From the NCBI RefSeq assembly GCF_008923205.2, contig NZ_WBMS02000012.1, forward strand, positions 161,391 through 225,390: a DNA stretch of 64,000 bases, given 5' to 3'. Numbering within the stretch: position 1 is the stretch's first letter; every line of letters begins with the position of its first letter. Source of the DNA: Actinomadura physcomitrii. GTDB lineage: Bacteria > Actinomycetota > Actinomycetes > Streptosporangiales > Streptosporangiaceae. Both the position numbers and the translations under genes were made by a program. This document shows positions 26,849 to 35,838 of this stretch, piece after piece. The notes below the pieces were generated by a model. The model saw only the letters and a program-made list of their open reading frames with translations, did not search any database and was not told the origin of the DNA.

Positions 26849-27907
26849 TCAAACCGGGCCGACCAGCAGCCTCCCATACCGCCGGAACGCTCGAAGACCC
26901 CCGGGCAGGTCGACGTGCCGCTGGCCGTGCCAGGCCGTGACCAGCCGATCCATTGCATCGACATGGACGGCCGCGAGCGTACCCGGTGGGCTGCCCGCCT
27001 TGACCGCCGCCATCCGCAAGACGCGTGTACGGAGGGCTCTGTGCAGTTCGTCGAGGCCGTCCACGCGGATGGCGACGGTCGGGCCCTTGCCCTCGTGGTC
27101 GAGTGCGTCGTCGTGGTCGAGTGCGTCGTCGTGGTCGAACGCGTCGGCGAGGAGGTCCTCGTAAGCGCGCGCGGCGAGAGCGTCCAGGGCGTCGGCGTCG
27201 TCCCGCAGCATCCGAGCCGTTCGCGCCAGCGCCTCTGCCACCCCCGGGCCGAGCGTCTCTTCGAGGACCGGCAGGGCTTGGTGCCGTACGCGCACGCGCG
27301 TGTAGGCGGGGTCGTCGTTGTGGGGGTCGTCCCAGGGCTCCAGCCCCATAGCGAGGCAGGCGCGGCGCATGGTGGCCCGATCCAGTTCCAGCAGGGGCCG
27401 GAGATACAGCACCTCTCCGCGATCGGTCGAGCGTCTGAGGACCGGGGGCATCCCCGCCAGGGAACGCGCTCCGGACCCGCGCGCCAGCCCGAGCAGGACC
27501 GTCTCTGCCTGGTCGTCCCGCGTATGGCCGAGGAGGACCGCTGCCGCACCGAGCCGTCCTGCGGCGCGGTCCAACGCCGCGTAGCGGGCGTTGCGGGCCG
27601 CGTTCTCCATGCCGCCCTCACCGTCAACGGTGACCGCGATCGACCCGGCAGGGTCCAACCCCAGGTCTGCGAGCGTCCGGACGACCGCGTCCGCGCGCGC
27701 GCCTGAACCGTCCTGCAAGCCATGGTCGATGGTGATGCCGCCCGCTTGGAGCCCCGCCCTGGGCGCCTCGAAGGCGAGGGCTCCTGCGAGCGCCAGGGAG
27801 TCGGCGCCGCCGCTGCACGCCACGACCGTCATCGAGCCGGCAGGCATGTCGGCCAGTACACGCCGCACTGCCAGCCGCACAGCCGCCACCGCCGGATCAG
27901 GCCCCAT
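26849..27907 (-). CDS. tilS: tRNA(Ile)-lysidine synthetase
   Basis: TilS converts the anticodon wobble C of a minor tRNA-Ile to lysidine, which lets it read AUA. The 352-residue product has the PP-loop ACSGGADSLAL (SGGADS at 32-37), ITIDHGLQ, GHTRDDQAETVLL and PLLELDR. A shortened C-terminus is normal in actinobacteria. An acidic tract DHDDALDHDDALDHEG in the linker comes from an 18-bp in-frame tandem repeat at 27095-27148. Confidence 0.95.
   Translation of the reverse strand: MGPDPAVAAVRLAVRRVLADMPAGSMTVVACSGGADSLALAGALAFEAPRAGLQAGGITIDHGLQDGSGARADAVVRTLADLGLDPAGSIAVTVDGEGGMENAARNARYAALDRAAGRLGAAAVLLGHTRDDQAETVLLGLARGSGARSLAGMPPVLRRSTDRGEVLYLRPLLELDRATMRRACLAMGLEPWDDPHNDDPAYTRVRVRHQALPVLEETLGPGVAEALARTARMLRDDADALDALAARAYEDLLADAFDHDDALDHDDALDHEGKGPTVAIRVDGLDELHRALRTRVLRMAAVKAGSPPGTLAAVHVDAMDRLVTAWHGQRHVDLPGGLRAFRRYGRLLVGPV
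27095..27148. repeat. 18-bp tandem repeat inside tilS
   Basis: Two identical copies (27095-27112, 27113-27130) begin GTGGTCGAGTGCG and a third is diverged. They encode DDALDH repeats in the variable linker after the catalytic domain, so copy-number change would keep frame. Confidence 0.8.
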
Positions 27908-27998
27908 GGGAAACGTCTACCACCGGACGGTGCGGCACAGCGGAACCGGTGCCCGCTCCTTTGCCGGCGTCAGGCGCCGTGCGCGTCCCGCGGCCGCG

Positions 27999-29123
27999 TC
28001 ACGCCTCGCTGGCCTCGGGCGGGGCCACATCGATGGCGCGCGGGCCGACGACCCGGTCCATCCACAGGGCCGGCTCCTTGATCTCGTCATGCGTGGGCAG
28101 GGTCTCCGGAGACTGCCAGACCTGGTTGAACCCGCTCATGCCCGCCTCCGCGACGACCCGCCGGACGAACCGCGAGCCCTCCGCGTACTGCTTCATCTTC
28201 AGGTCGATGCCGAGCAGGCGGCGGATCGTCTTGTCCAGCTTGGAGCCGCCGTCACGGCGTCCCTGGAACCGGGAGCGGATCTGCTCCACCGAAGGCACGA
28301 CCTCGGGGCCGACGGCGTCCATGACGTAGTCGCCATGCCCCTCGACCAGGGTCATCACGGCGGTCAGCCGGTCGAGGATCTTGCGCTGCTCCGGGGTCTG
28401 GATCGCGTCGATGAGGTTGGCGTCGCCGCCGCGCATCGCGTCGGCCACCGCCTCCGCCGCGTCCCGGATCCGGTCCAGCATCACGCCGGGGTCCAGGTCG
28501 GAGGCGAGCAGGAACTGGGTCATCTGGTCCTGCACGTACTCGCGCAGCCACGGAACGCCGGTGAACTGGGCGCGGTGCGTCTCCTCGTGGAGGCACACCC
28601 ACAGCCGGAAGTCGCGCGTATGGACGCCGAGCTCTTGCTCCACATGGACGATGTTGGGCGCCACGAGAGTGAGACGTCCGGTCGGCGCCTGCCCGGACGG
28701 GTCCGGCGGCAGGAACAGCTCGTACTGGCCCAGCACACGGCTGGCCATGTAGGCGAGGATCGCGCCCACCTGCATTCCGGTCACGCGCGAACCGACCGCC
28801 TGGACGACCACATTGCCGGCGCCGCCCAGCGGGCTCGGGCTGCGGCGCTCGGACATCTGCTCCATGAGCGGTTCCAGCACCACCCGGAAGCCGTCGACGT
28901 TGGCCCGGATCCAGCCGGGCCTGTCCACGATCGTCGCCGGGGCCGGATCGAGCTCGGAGGCCATCCCGGTGAAGTCCCGCACGTGCCCGTGCGCGTCCCT
29001 GGACAGCTCGCGCAGCTCCGCCACGACCGCGCGGGCCTCCTCATGGCTGACCTGCGGTCCCGGACGCACCAGACGGGTCCCCGCCTGGACTGCGACGTTC
29101 CAGTCGATCATTGAGGCGCTCAT
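27999..29123 (-). CDS. DUF2342 zinc-dependent metalloprotease-like protein
   Basis: The 374-residue product belongs to the actinobacterial DUF2342 family. It has a zincin-like HEETH in LWVCLHEETHRAQFTGVPWL, with a later VEGHGDYVMDAVG that can supply the third ligand. PNIVHVEQELGV and GWQRANV-like GWIRANVDGFR are also family features. The ATG at 29123 with GGTGGAG upstream is chosen over upstream in-frame starts. It sits between dacB and tilS, as in mycobacteria. The protease activity is predicted only. Confidence 0.88.
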   Translation of the reverse strand: MSASMIDWNVAVQAGTRLVRPGPQVSHEEARAVVAELRELSRDAHGHVRDFTGMASELDPAPATIVDRPGWIRANVDGFRVVLEPLMEQMSERRSPSPLGGAGNVVVQAVGSRVTGMQVGAILAYMASRVLGQYELFLPPDPSGQAPTGRLTLVAPNIVHVEQELGVHTRDFRLWVCLHEETHRAQFTGVPWLREYVQDQMTQFLLASDLDPGVMLDRIRDAAEAVADAMRGGDANLIDAIQTPEQRKILDRLTAVMTLVEGHGDYVMDAVGPEVVPSVEQIRSRFQGRRDGGSKLDKTIRRLLGIDLKMKQYAEGSRFVRRVVAEAGMSGFNQVWQSPETLPTHDEIKEPALWMDRVVGPRAIDVAPPEASEA

Positions 29124-29306
29124 GTGCTCCACCGTACTTTTCGGACACGGCGCCGGAGCGCCCCTGCTCGATCGTTCAACGAACAACCGTTCTGGTTATC
29201 TCCCGTACGGCCCGGCCCACACACCGGCGGGCGCACGCGGCTCGCGACGATCAAGGGCTGCGGGCGGAGACGATCAGCGGCGGCGGCCCGCCCCGGCTGC
29301 CGCGCT

Positions 29307-30695
29307 TCAGCAGCCGCAGGTGGCGACGGCGGCCGCGAGCTGGTCGAGCTTGCCCGGATCCACCGGCCCCTTCCCGTCCCCCGCCATGAACGCGAACGTC
29401 AGCAGGCGCCCGTCGCCGTCGTAGGTGAGCCCCGCCAGCGTGCTGACGCCGGCCAGCGTGCCCGTCTTCGCCCGTACGACGCCCGCGCCGGCCTGGCTGG
29501 TGGAGACCGTGTAGCGCGGCGGCTTCAAGGTGCCCGAGAACCCGGCTATGGGCAGGCCGGTGATGACCGAACGCAACTGCGGGTGCGCGGGGCTCGCCGC
29601 GAGGGCGATGATGCGGGCGAGCGCGAGCGGCGTGATGCGGTTCCGCGGCGAAAGGCCGCTGCCGTCGTTCACCGAGACGCCCTGCGTGACGCCGAGCTTC
29701 GCGAGGGTCTGCCGCACCGCCTGCGCCGCGTCCACGAACGTCGCCGGGCGCCCGAGCTTCATGGCCACCTGCCGCGCCACGGCCTCGGCCACGTCGTTGT
29801 CGCTCTCGGTCAGCAGATGCTCGATCAGGGCCGACAGGGGCGGGGACTGGACCGCGCCCAGGCGCGCCGCCCCCTTCTGCGCGACGGTCCTATGCCCCGC
29901 CTTGGCAGCGACCCCGTTCCTCGCCAGAAGCCTTGCGAAGATGCTCGCGGCCGCGGACGGCGGGTCCGAGACCCGCGCGCGCTTGGTCGGATCTGCCGGG
30001 GAGACGCGTCCCTCGTCGACGGTCAGGGCGGTGACGGGCGCCAGTTCACCTTCGGGCAGGTAGTTCGGCTTCCATCCGGCCGCCGTACGAGGCCCCTGGT
30101 ACGCCGACGCGTCGTAGTCCACGCGTACCCGCGTCACACCCGACGCCTTGAGCGCGGTGGCGGTCTGTTCGGCGAGATCCAGCAGCGATGCGTACGGCGG
30201 GTGGCCCTCGTCCGCGCGCGCGGGAAGGGCCGTCAGGGTAGGATCCCCGCCTCCGACCAGGACGATCCCCCCGCCGGTGCCGCGCACGACCTGAGTGGTG
30301 ATCCGGTGCGACGGGCCGACTGTGGCCAGCGCCGCGACGGTCGTCGCCAGCTTGGTCGTGGAGGCCGGTGTGGCGGGCTGGTCCCCGCGCTGCGCGAACA
30401 GCGTACGGCCGGTCTCCGCATCCACCACCACGGCGTTGATCTTCGCCTTGGGACCCCCTATGAGGGCCGCCAGCCTGCCACCCAGCGCCTGGGGGTTCGG
30501 CGCGCGCCCCCCGGCGGGATCGGCGGCGGGGATGCGGGCCGACGCCCGCACCAGTTCGCGTGCCGCAACACCCGGAGGCTGCGGGGACAGGTGCCGGTCC
30601 GGTGTGAGTTTCGCCACTGCCACCCCGGCTGCGGCGACGAAAACGTTAAGGAGGGACAGCGACAGTACGGCAAGGGCGCGACCGCGTGCAGGCAC
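29307..30695 (-). CDS. dacB: D-alanyl-D-alanine carboxypeptidase/endopeptidase (PBP4 type)
   Basis: This secreted S13-family peptidase trims or opens peptidoglycan peptide links. It has an N-terminal hydrophobic segment (LAVLSLSLLNVFVAAAGVAVA) and the three penicillin-binding motifs: SxxK as S112-TTK in TPASTTKLATT, SxN in TESDNDVAEAVA, and KTG in VRAKTGTLAGVSTLAG. I use the GTG at 30695 (462 residues), which has GGGGG upstream and gives a clean signal sequence. GTG and TTG codons about 10 codons further out are alternatives. It is divergent from ppa. Confidence 0.92.
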   Translation of the reverse strand: MPARGRALAVLSLSLLNVFVAAAGVAVAKLTPDRHLSPQPPGVAARELVRASARIPAADPAGGRAPNPQALGGRLAALIGGPKAKINAVVVDAETGRTLFAQRGDQPATPASTTKLATTVAALATVGPSHRITTQVVRGTGGGIVLVGGGDPTLTALPARADEGHPPYASLLDLAEQTATALKASGVTRVRVDYDASAYQGPRTAAGWKPNYLPEGELAPVTALTVDEGRVSPADPTKRARVSDPPSAAASIFARLLARNGVAAKAGHRTVAQKGAARLGAVQSPPLSALIEHLLTESDNDVAEAVARQVAMKLGRPATFVDAAQAVRQTLAKLGVTQGVSVNDGSGLSPRNRITPLALARIIALAASPAHPQLRSVITGLPIAGFSGTLKPPRYTVSTSQAGAGVVRAKTGTLAGVSTLAGLTYDGDGRLLTFAFMAGDGKGPVDPGKLDQLAAAVATCGC

Positions 30696-30738
30696 GTGAC
30701 CGCCCCCTTCCCACTCAGCACTCACCAACGTGCGACAT

Positions 30739-30750
30739 CCTTATATAAGG
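30739..30750. promoter_or_regulatory. Symmetric AT-rich palindrome between dacB and ppa
   Basis: CCTTATATAAGG is a perfect 12-bp palindrome and one of the few AT-rich spots nearby. It offers TATAAG as a -10 on both strands, 43 bases before dacB and 87 before ppa. No convincing -35 is seen on either side, so a shared bidirectional promoter is a suggestion. Confidence 0.45.
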
Positions 30751-30836
30751 GAACTCACCCCCCGTGGGGGTCGGCCTCGCCCGCACAGACCCCCGAAAGA
30801 CTATTCACTGCGACCGCGCAGGGAGCGGAGGACATC

Positions 30837-31328
30837 TTGGATTTCGACGTCACCATTGAGATCCCGAAGGGCCAGCGGAACAAGTACGAGGTGGACCACG
30901 AGACCGGCCGTATCCGGCTCGACCGCATGCTGTTCACCTCGACGCAGTACCCGGCCGACTACGGGTTCATCGAGAACACGCTGGGCGAGGACGGCGACCC
31001 GCTGGACGCGCTGGTGCTGCTCCAGGAGCCGACGTTCCCCGGGTGCCTCATCCGCTGCCGCGCGGTGGGGATGTTCCGGATGACCGACGAGGCCGGTGGT
31101 GACGACAAGGTCCTGTGCGTCCCGGCGACGGACCCGCGTATGGAGCACCTGCGCGACATCCACCACGTCCCCGAGTTCGACCGGCTGGAGATCCAGCACT
31201 TCTTCGAGGTCTACAAGGACCTGGAGCCCGGCAAGTCCGTCGAGGGCGCCAGCTGGGTGGGGCGCGTCGAGGCTGAGGCCGAGATCGAGCGGTCCCGCAA
31301 GCGCGAGGCCGACAAGGGCGGTCACTGA
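30837..31328 (+). CDS. ppa: Inorganic pyrophosphatase
   Basis: Ppa hydrolyses pyrophosphate released by biosynthesis, pulling those reactions forward. The 163-residue family I enzyme has EIPKGQRNKYEVD, the metal-binding signature DGDPLDALV, a LIRCRAVGMFRMTDE strand and KVLCVPATDPR. The start is the TTG at 30837, with GGAGG eight bases upstream, giving MDFDVTIEIPKG as in homologues. Only shadow reading frame lies upstream. A strong hairpin follows at 31448. Confidence 0.95.
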   Translation: MDFDVTIEIPKGQRNKYEVDHETGRIRLDRMLFTSTQYPADYGFIENTLGEDGDPLDALVLLQEPTFPGCLIRCRAVGMFRMTDEAGGDDKVLCVPATDPRMEHLRDIHHVPEFDRLEIQHFFEVYKDLEPGKSVEGASWVGRVEAEAEIERSRKREADKGGH

Positions 31329-31447
31329 CCCGCCCGCGGCGCTCCCGGTCCGCCGCCGCGGGCCGGTTCCCGAGGCCGCGACCAGGGTCCTTAGGCCGCG
31401 ACACGGCGTAGGTCCGCTCCCCGCCGTGCACGCGTGAGGGCTCGCGC

Positions 31448-31485
31448 AGAACCCTTCCGTACGGGAGACCGTGCGGAAGGGTTCT
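31448..31485. terminator. Bidirectional terminator between ppa and NlpC/P60 gene
   Basis: AGAACCCTTCCG pairs with CGGAAGGGTTCT, a 12-bp perfect stem with a 14-base loop. It is ringed by short A- and T-rich ends and lies between two convergent genes. Confidence 0.85.
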
Positions 31486-31558
31486 CGCTTCCGCCAGAAG
31501 GACGGTCGCTGCGGCGCGGCCATGCGCGACCGCCCGCGTGTGCCGTGCGACGCCGTGC

Positions 31559-32821
31559 TCAGCCCGCAGGACGGGTGGCTCCGATCAGGTCGCTCCGGTG
31601 GATGCTGGAGATCCGTACGCGCGCGCCCGTGTAGGGAGCCTCCACCATCCGTCCGCCGCCGATGTAGACGCCCACGTGGTGGATGGTGTCCGGGTTCGAG
31701 GTGTCGGTGGCGAAGAACACCAGGTCTCCGGGGCGGAGCCTGCTGACCGGGACGTGCGGCCCCGACGTCCATTGCGTGCCCGTCCAGTGGTCGAGCCGGA
31801 CGCCCGCCTTGCTCCATGCGTACATGGCCAGGCCCGAGCAGTCGAAGCCGACGGTGCCGGCTCCCTGGTCGACTCCTAGGCTGGGCCCGTCGAAGGTGCC
31901 TCCGCCCCAGGAGTAGGGGGTGCCGAGCCATTCGAGCGCCGACCGCGCCACAAGTGCACCGCGCCGGGCGATGTTCGCCGTCTTCAGACCGGCACGGGCC
32001 TTGCGGACAGCACGCGCCTCCATTGCCCGTTCCCGCTCGCGCGCGAGCCGGTCCGCGCGCGCTTGGGCATCGCCCAGCCGCTTCTCAAGAGTGCGTTTCC
32101 GGTCGGCGATCCGCCGGATGGAGGCCTGCTGCGCAGCGACAGCGGCCTGTGCCCGTCCCTTGGCCTCTTCGGCGCTCTTGGCCGCGGCCGTCTGTTCTTG
32201 GAGCGCTGCCTGGGCCTGCCTGCGGAACACGTCCGCGACGGTCTTGGACGCCTCGACCCTGCGCACCATCGCGGTCCGCTGCTCGGCCAGGACCTCGACC
32301 ATCCCGGCCCGGTCCATGAAGCCTTGCGGGCCGCCCCGGCCCGAGATCGCGGAGGAGACCCGGTCGTAGCCGGTGTCGTCCTGGTACACGCGCGCGGCGA
32401 ACGCCGCCAGCTCGTTCTGCGCCTCCCCCACCCTGCGGGCCGCTTCGGCGAGCCGCTGCTGCGTGGCGCGGTAGATCTGCTGGGACCGTTCCAGCTTGAG
32501 CCGTTCCCCGTTGTAGCGTTCCACCGCCGTCTCGGCCGCCGCGTTCAGCGCGTCCAGCTCCCCGTCCGCCTGGGCGAGCTCCGCCTTCGTCCGGCCGATG
32601 TCCGCGGCACGGTCCTTCACCAGCCGCCAGCTCTTCTCGACGTCGTGCGCGCTCGGGGCCGGCTTGCCGGGGGCGCGCGGCGCGCCACGGGCCGACACCG
32701 GTGGGACCAGCCAGCTCATGCCGACCGCCATGCCGGCGGAGAACACCATCAGCCGGAGGGTCGCATTCCGGGCGGGGGACACCGGTCCGCGACGGCGATG
32801 CTCTATTGCGCTGGGTCGCAT
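31559..32821 (-). CDS. Secreted NlpC/P60 peptidoglycan endopeptidase (RipA-like)
   Basis: The 420-residue protein has a signal segment (about residues 22-46) and a long coiled-coil rich in Ala, Gln, Glu and Arg (about 60-275). It ends in an NlpC/P60 domain (about 290-405) with nucleophile Cys328 in FDCSGL and His382 in HHVGVYIGGG. Such enzymes cleave the D-Glu/DAP link of stem peptides during cell separation or germination. I choose the ATG at 32821, nine bases after GGAGG; a GTG two codons earlier is too close. A c-di-AMP riboswitch, often found before such genes, is not apparent: only 87 bases separate it from the next gene. Confidence 0.9.
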   Translation of the reverse strand: MRPSAIEHRRRGPVSPARNATLRLMVFSAGMAVGMSWLVPPVSARGAPRAPGKPAPSAHDVEKSWRLVKDRAADIGRTKAELAQADGELDALNAAAETAVERYNGERLKLERSQQIYRATQQRLAEAARRVGEAQNELAAFAARVYQDDTGYDRVSSAISGRGGPQGFMDRAGMVEVLAEQRTAMVRRVEASKTVADVFRRQAQAALQEQTAAAKSAEEAKGRAQAAVAAQQASIRRIADRKRTLEKRLGDAQARADRLARERERAMEARAVRKARAGLKTANIARRGALVARSALEWLGTPYSWGGGTFDGPSLGVDQGAGTVGFDCSGLAMYAWSKAGVRLDHWTGTQWTSGPHVPVSRLRPGDLVFFATDTSNPDTIHHVGVYIGGGRMVEAPYTGARVRISSIHRSDLIGATRPAG

Positions 32822-32908
32822 GAACACGTCCTCCCCCCGGCGTGTTCTCCTTAGCGCAAATGATCACCTACGAAGCGTAGTTGAGACGGGCAACAATCGG
32901 AACGTCCG

Positions 32909-34708
32909 TCATGCGGGCGCCGCACTCGCGTCCGACGCGGAGGGCGAGCCGGGCGCCGATGAAGAGGCGGGCGGGGCCGGCGACGACGGATCCGGCTGAC
33001 CGCCGGAGGGCGGTGGTCCGGACGGCGCGGGCGGGTCCGAGTGCGGTGGCTCCGATGACGAAGGCGGGTTGGGGCTCGACGACGTCGGCGGTTCGCCGGG
33101 GCGGTCCGTCTCGGGCGGAGTGGACGGGGTGGTCGTGCCGGGCCCGGTCGGTGGCGGAGTGGGGTTCGAACCGCCCCCTGGCGTGCCCGGAGTATCGGCC
33201 CGCCATGTGACGCACACCTGCGCGCCCCCCGGTTGGAACGTGATGCCGCCCTCCCCTCGCGCGCGCGACCGGCGGGACACGTGGACGGCAACGGCCACGC
33301 TCTGACCGGCCTCCAGTCGCCCCGCCGAACTGCTCAACCGCAGCGCGCCCCAGGTCTTGGCGCTCCACGACACGGGCCCTCCCACTGCCTGCAACTCCAC
33401 AGAGCCGTCCGCCCCTCCGGCCATGTCCAGGTACAGCGGGGACACCACAAGGATGCGCGATGGGTCCGCCGGTGAGGGAAGAGGGCCCGCCGGCGGCGAC
33501 GGGGGCGGCGACGGGTACAGGGCGGTGGGCGGTGCAGAGGAGCCCAGGGAGCCCATAGGAAAGGTCGCCGACACCGGCGCGACATCGACGATGCCATTCC
33601 GGCCCCCACCCGGCGAACGGCCGTCAGGCACCGGACTATGGGAGACACCAGGAGCGACGCTGGGGTGGGGGCCCGCTAGGGTGCCCGCCCGTCCAGCGTC
33701 TTCGGACCGCCCGAAGAACGCGCGCACGGCGGCGATCCCCCCGCCGAACAGGACCGCCACTAGCAGGAGCACGGCGAAGGCATGGGCGGCCTGTGCTGCC
33801 AGCCCGTCCGGCGGTAACACACCACGCTCGCCCTTCGGCCGCCTTCGCACCGAGAGCCGTCCTCTGGGGCGAGGCGTCCGCGCCTGGCCCGAGGGCTGCC
33901 GCGGCTGCACGGGGAAGCCCGCCGATGTGAACTCGGTGACGCGAGTGGCCACGAACAACCGGTAGCCCACGAGCTCGGAATCGAGGAAGCAGCTCATCAC
34001 ACGTAGCCGAAGCTCGTCGGGCGGGTCCACGTCCGGGAGCAGCCCGTACACCTTGGCCGCCGACACGCTGCGCGGCCGGAACGCACGGCATGCGGAGCAC
34101 TCCTGGGCGTGCGTCAGGAGCCGCTCGCTCAGCTCCGCCGTGAGGTCGCCATGCCGTTGCCGCAATAGCCGAGCACGTTCCGCGCAACCGTACGGGCCCT
34201 GCTTTACCAGGATGTCCGCGGTCAAGGCCGCTTCGAGCTCGGCGTGCGCGCGCTCCAGGATCGCCTCGGCTTCCTTGGGCGGGACATCGAAAATGGCCGC
34301 CAGGTCCGGAATGGACTTCTGATGCCGCACCCGCAGTTCGAGGGCCTCCCTCGAAACGGCCCGGAGCGACGTTACGGCCTCCCACGCGGTGATCCGCTGA
34401 TCGACGTCCTCCTGGTCGTGGCTCGCTACCGGCAGATCCGGCGGACGCTCCCGCAACGGCGACCGCCGAGCGCACTCCAGCCGGGCGATCGCGTACAGCC
34501 ACGGCTCGAACCGATCCGGGTCGCGCAGCTTGCCGATGTGCGCCTCCGCGACGACGAACGCGTCCCGCAGGGCGGCCTGTGCGGCGTCCCGCTCCCGCAA
34601 CTGGAACCAGCAGTAGGCGTAGAGCCGGTCGGCGTAGGCCGCGTACATGTCGGCCGGGGCGCCGGCGCCGCGCTCGCGCAGCGCCTCGACCAGGAGATGG
34701 TCGTTCAT
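32909..34708 (-). CDS. ECF-type sigma factor fused to a zinc-finger anti-sigma and extracytoplasmic domain
   Basis: The 599-residue product begins like an ECF sigma factor: region 2 over residues 18-82 (DMYAAYADRLYAYCWFQL, FEPWLYAIARLECAR) and region 4 over about 105-165 (EALELRVRHQKSIPDLAAIFDVPPKEAEAIL). A zinc-binding anti-sigma motif follows (C175, H200, C204, C207 in LTHAQECSACRAF), then a cytosolic basic stretch, one transmembrane helix (about 309-330), and an outside part rich in Pro/Ser around a beta domain (about 410-500). This resembles ECF groups with fused membrane anti-sigma. The only ribosome site, GGGAGG, is about 20 bases from the ATG. Targets are unknown. Confidence 0.75.
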   Translation of the reverse strand: MNDHLLVEALRERGAGAPADMYAAYADRLYAYCWFQLRERDAAQAALRDAFVVAEAHIGKLRDPDRFEPWLYAIARLECARRSPLRERPPDLPVASHDQEDVDQRITAWEAVTSLRAVSREALELRVRHQKSIPDLAAIFDVPPKEAEAILERAHAELEAALTADILVKQGPYGCAERARLLRQRHGDLTAELSERLLTHAQECSACRAFRPRSVSAAKVYGLLPDVDPPDELRLRVMSCFLDSELVGYRLFVATRVTEFTSAGFPVQPRQPSGQARTPRPRGRLSVRRRPKGERGVLPPDGLAAQAAHAFAVLLLVAVLFGGGIAAVRAFFGRSEDAGRAGTLAGPHPSVAPGVSHSPVPDGRSPGGGRNGIVDVAPVSATFPMGSLGSSAPPTALYPSPPPSPPAGPLPSPADPSRILVVSPLYLDMAGGADGSVELQAVGGPVSWSAKTWGALRLSSSAGRLEAGQSVAVAVHVSRRSRARGEGGITFQPGGAQVCVTWRADTPGTPGGGSNPTPPPTGPGTTTPSTPPETDRPGEPPTSSSPNPPSSSEPPHSDPPAPSGPPPSGGQPDPSSPAPPASSSAPGSPSASDASAAPA

Positions 34709-34912
34709 ACCAGAAAAGGTAAAGCCTCCCGAAGGTCTTTACCGGCGATTTCGAGGGATCGATTCCAATGGCATGCGCCAATTCTTCCCTTTTTCGGAAT
34801 GCTTTTCCAGAGTGTTGCATTTAGCGGTTTTAACGGGGATTCGCCCCGATCTTTCAGGCTCCGTCGGGCCACCGGTCGAACCCGCGCCGCACTCCGAGGG
34901 GCCCGACAGACT
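34709..34912. other. AT-richer intergenic region between sigma fusion and MerR genes
   Basis: This 204-base gap is clearly lower in GC than its surroundings, with runs such as TTTTCGGAATGC and TTTAGCGGTTTTAACGG. It holds no gene. It must carry the promoter of the sigma-fusion gene, reading left; I could not fix its boxes. Confidence 0.4.
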
Positions 34913-34937
34913 TGACACTGTCATCGTGACAGTGTCA
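34913..34937. promoter_or_regulatory. MerR-type operator with 11-bp arms
   Basis: TGACACTGTCA and TGACAGTGTCA are perfect inverted arms around TCG. They overlap a TTGACA -35 at 34912-34917 and end ten bases before the MerR start codon. A -10 at normal spacing would fall at about 34935-34940, so transcription would start at or next to the ATG (leaderless). Autoregulation by the MerR protein is the obvious reading. Confidence 0.65.
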
Positions 34938-34947
34938 TCATCGACCC

Positions 34948-35838
34948 ATGGACGTTGCCTGGACGATCGGAGAGCTGGCCGAGCGCGCCGTCGCGGTGCT
35001 CGCCGCCGGCGAGTCGGCGCAGGTCAACGGCCGCATCCGGGACCTGCCCAACGAGCGGCTGATCCGCTGGTACACCACCATCGGGCTGGTCGACCCGCCG
35101 GCGGGCAGGCGCGGCCGCACCGCGCTCTACGGGCCGCGCCACCTGCTCCAGCTGGTCGCGGTCAAGCGGCGCCAGGCGGCAGGCCGCTCGATCGCCGAGA
35201 TCCAGCTCGAGCTCGCCGCGGCGACCGACGCCGTCCTCGAACGGATCGCCGCCCTCCCGCCCGGTGCCATGGATCAGCAAGCAGAGGCGCCCATCCCGAC
35301 CATCGCCGGTACGGCCGAACCCGCTTCGCAGAGCACCGCATCCGCCGCGAACCCGCGCACGGCGGAATCCGTTCCGGATGCCGGGACCACCGCTTCGGCA
35401 CCGCGAACGGCTCCGCCCGACTCGACGCGGCAATCGACCGGGCCATCTCCCGAAGCCGCCCCGTCCGACGATGCCGCGCCCCCTACGAAGTCGGCGGGCA
35501 CCGAACCGGACACCCAACCGGCCGCCGACGGCGCCCGGCAGGCGGACGGCGAAGCACGAACCAGGGCGCGGTTCTGGAACGCCCGACCCGACGTCTCCTT
35601 CGGCCGCGCCGCCGTGGCGGAGGACTTTCCCCGTCCCCTTCCGCCCGTCGTCCAAGGCGTCCGCCTCGCCCCCGACCTCACCCTCCTCCTGGAGGCCGGC
35701 CCGCTCAGCGCCGACGACCTCCGCGCCATCGAGACCGCCGCGCGGCCACTGCTCGACGAGCTGGCCGCACGAGGGCTCATCGCCTCCCCCGCAGACTCCG
35801 CCCGCATGCCCGCCGACCCTCCCCGGAGGCCGCAATGA
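34948..35838 (+). CDS. MerR-family regulator with long linker
   Basis: The 296-residue product has an N-terminal MerR winged helix with the typical GxVNGRIRDLPNERLIRWYTTIGLVDPP and YGPRHLLQLVAVKRRQAAGRSIAEIQ (residues 24-90). A disordered Ala/Pro/Thr/Glu linker follows (about 105-205), and then a C-terminal helical domain starting VRLAPDLTLLLEAGPLSADDLR. No metal-binding cysteines are present. Its stop overlaps the next gene's ATG, so regulator and VIT/VWA protein form one operon behind a palindromic operator. The C-terminal domain may sense a ligand or the partner protein. Confidence 0.85.
   Translation: MDVAWTIGELAERAVAVLAAGESAQVNGRIRDLPNERLIRWYTTIGLVDPPAGRRGRTALYGPRHLLQLVAVKRRQAAGRSIAEIQLELAAATDAVLERIAALPPGAMDQQAEAPIPTIAGTAEPASQSTASAANPRTAESVPDAGTTASAPRTAPPDSTRQSTGPSPEAAPSDDAAPPTKSAGTEPDTQPAADGARQADGEARTRARFWNARPDVSFGRAAVAEDFPRPLPPVVQGVRLAPDLTLLLEAGPLSADDLRAIETAARPLLDELAARGLIASPADSARMPADPPRRPQ

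Noticed and set aside
32822..32908. Possible c-di-AMP riboswitch before the NlpC/P60 gene
   Set aside because: Only 87 bases are available before the neighbouring gene and no fitting structure is seen; known ydaO-type elements are longer.
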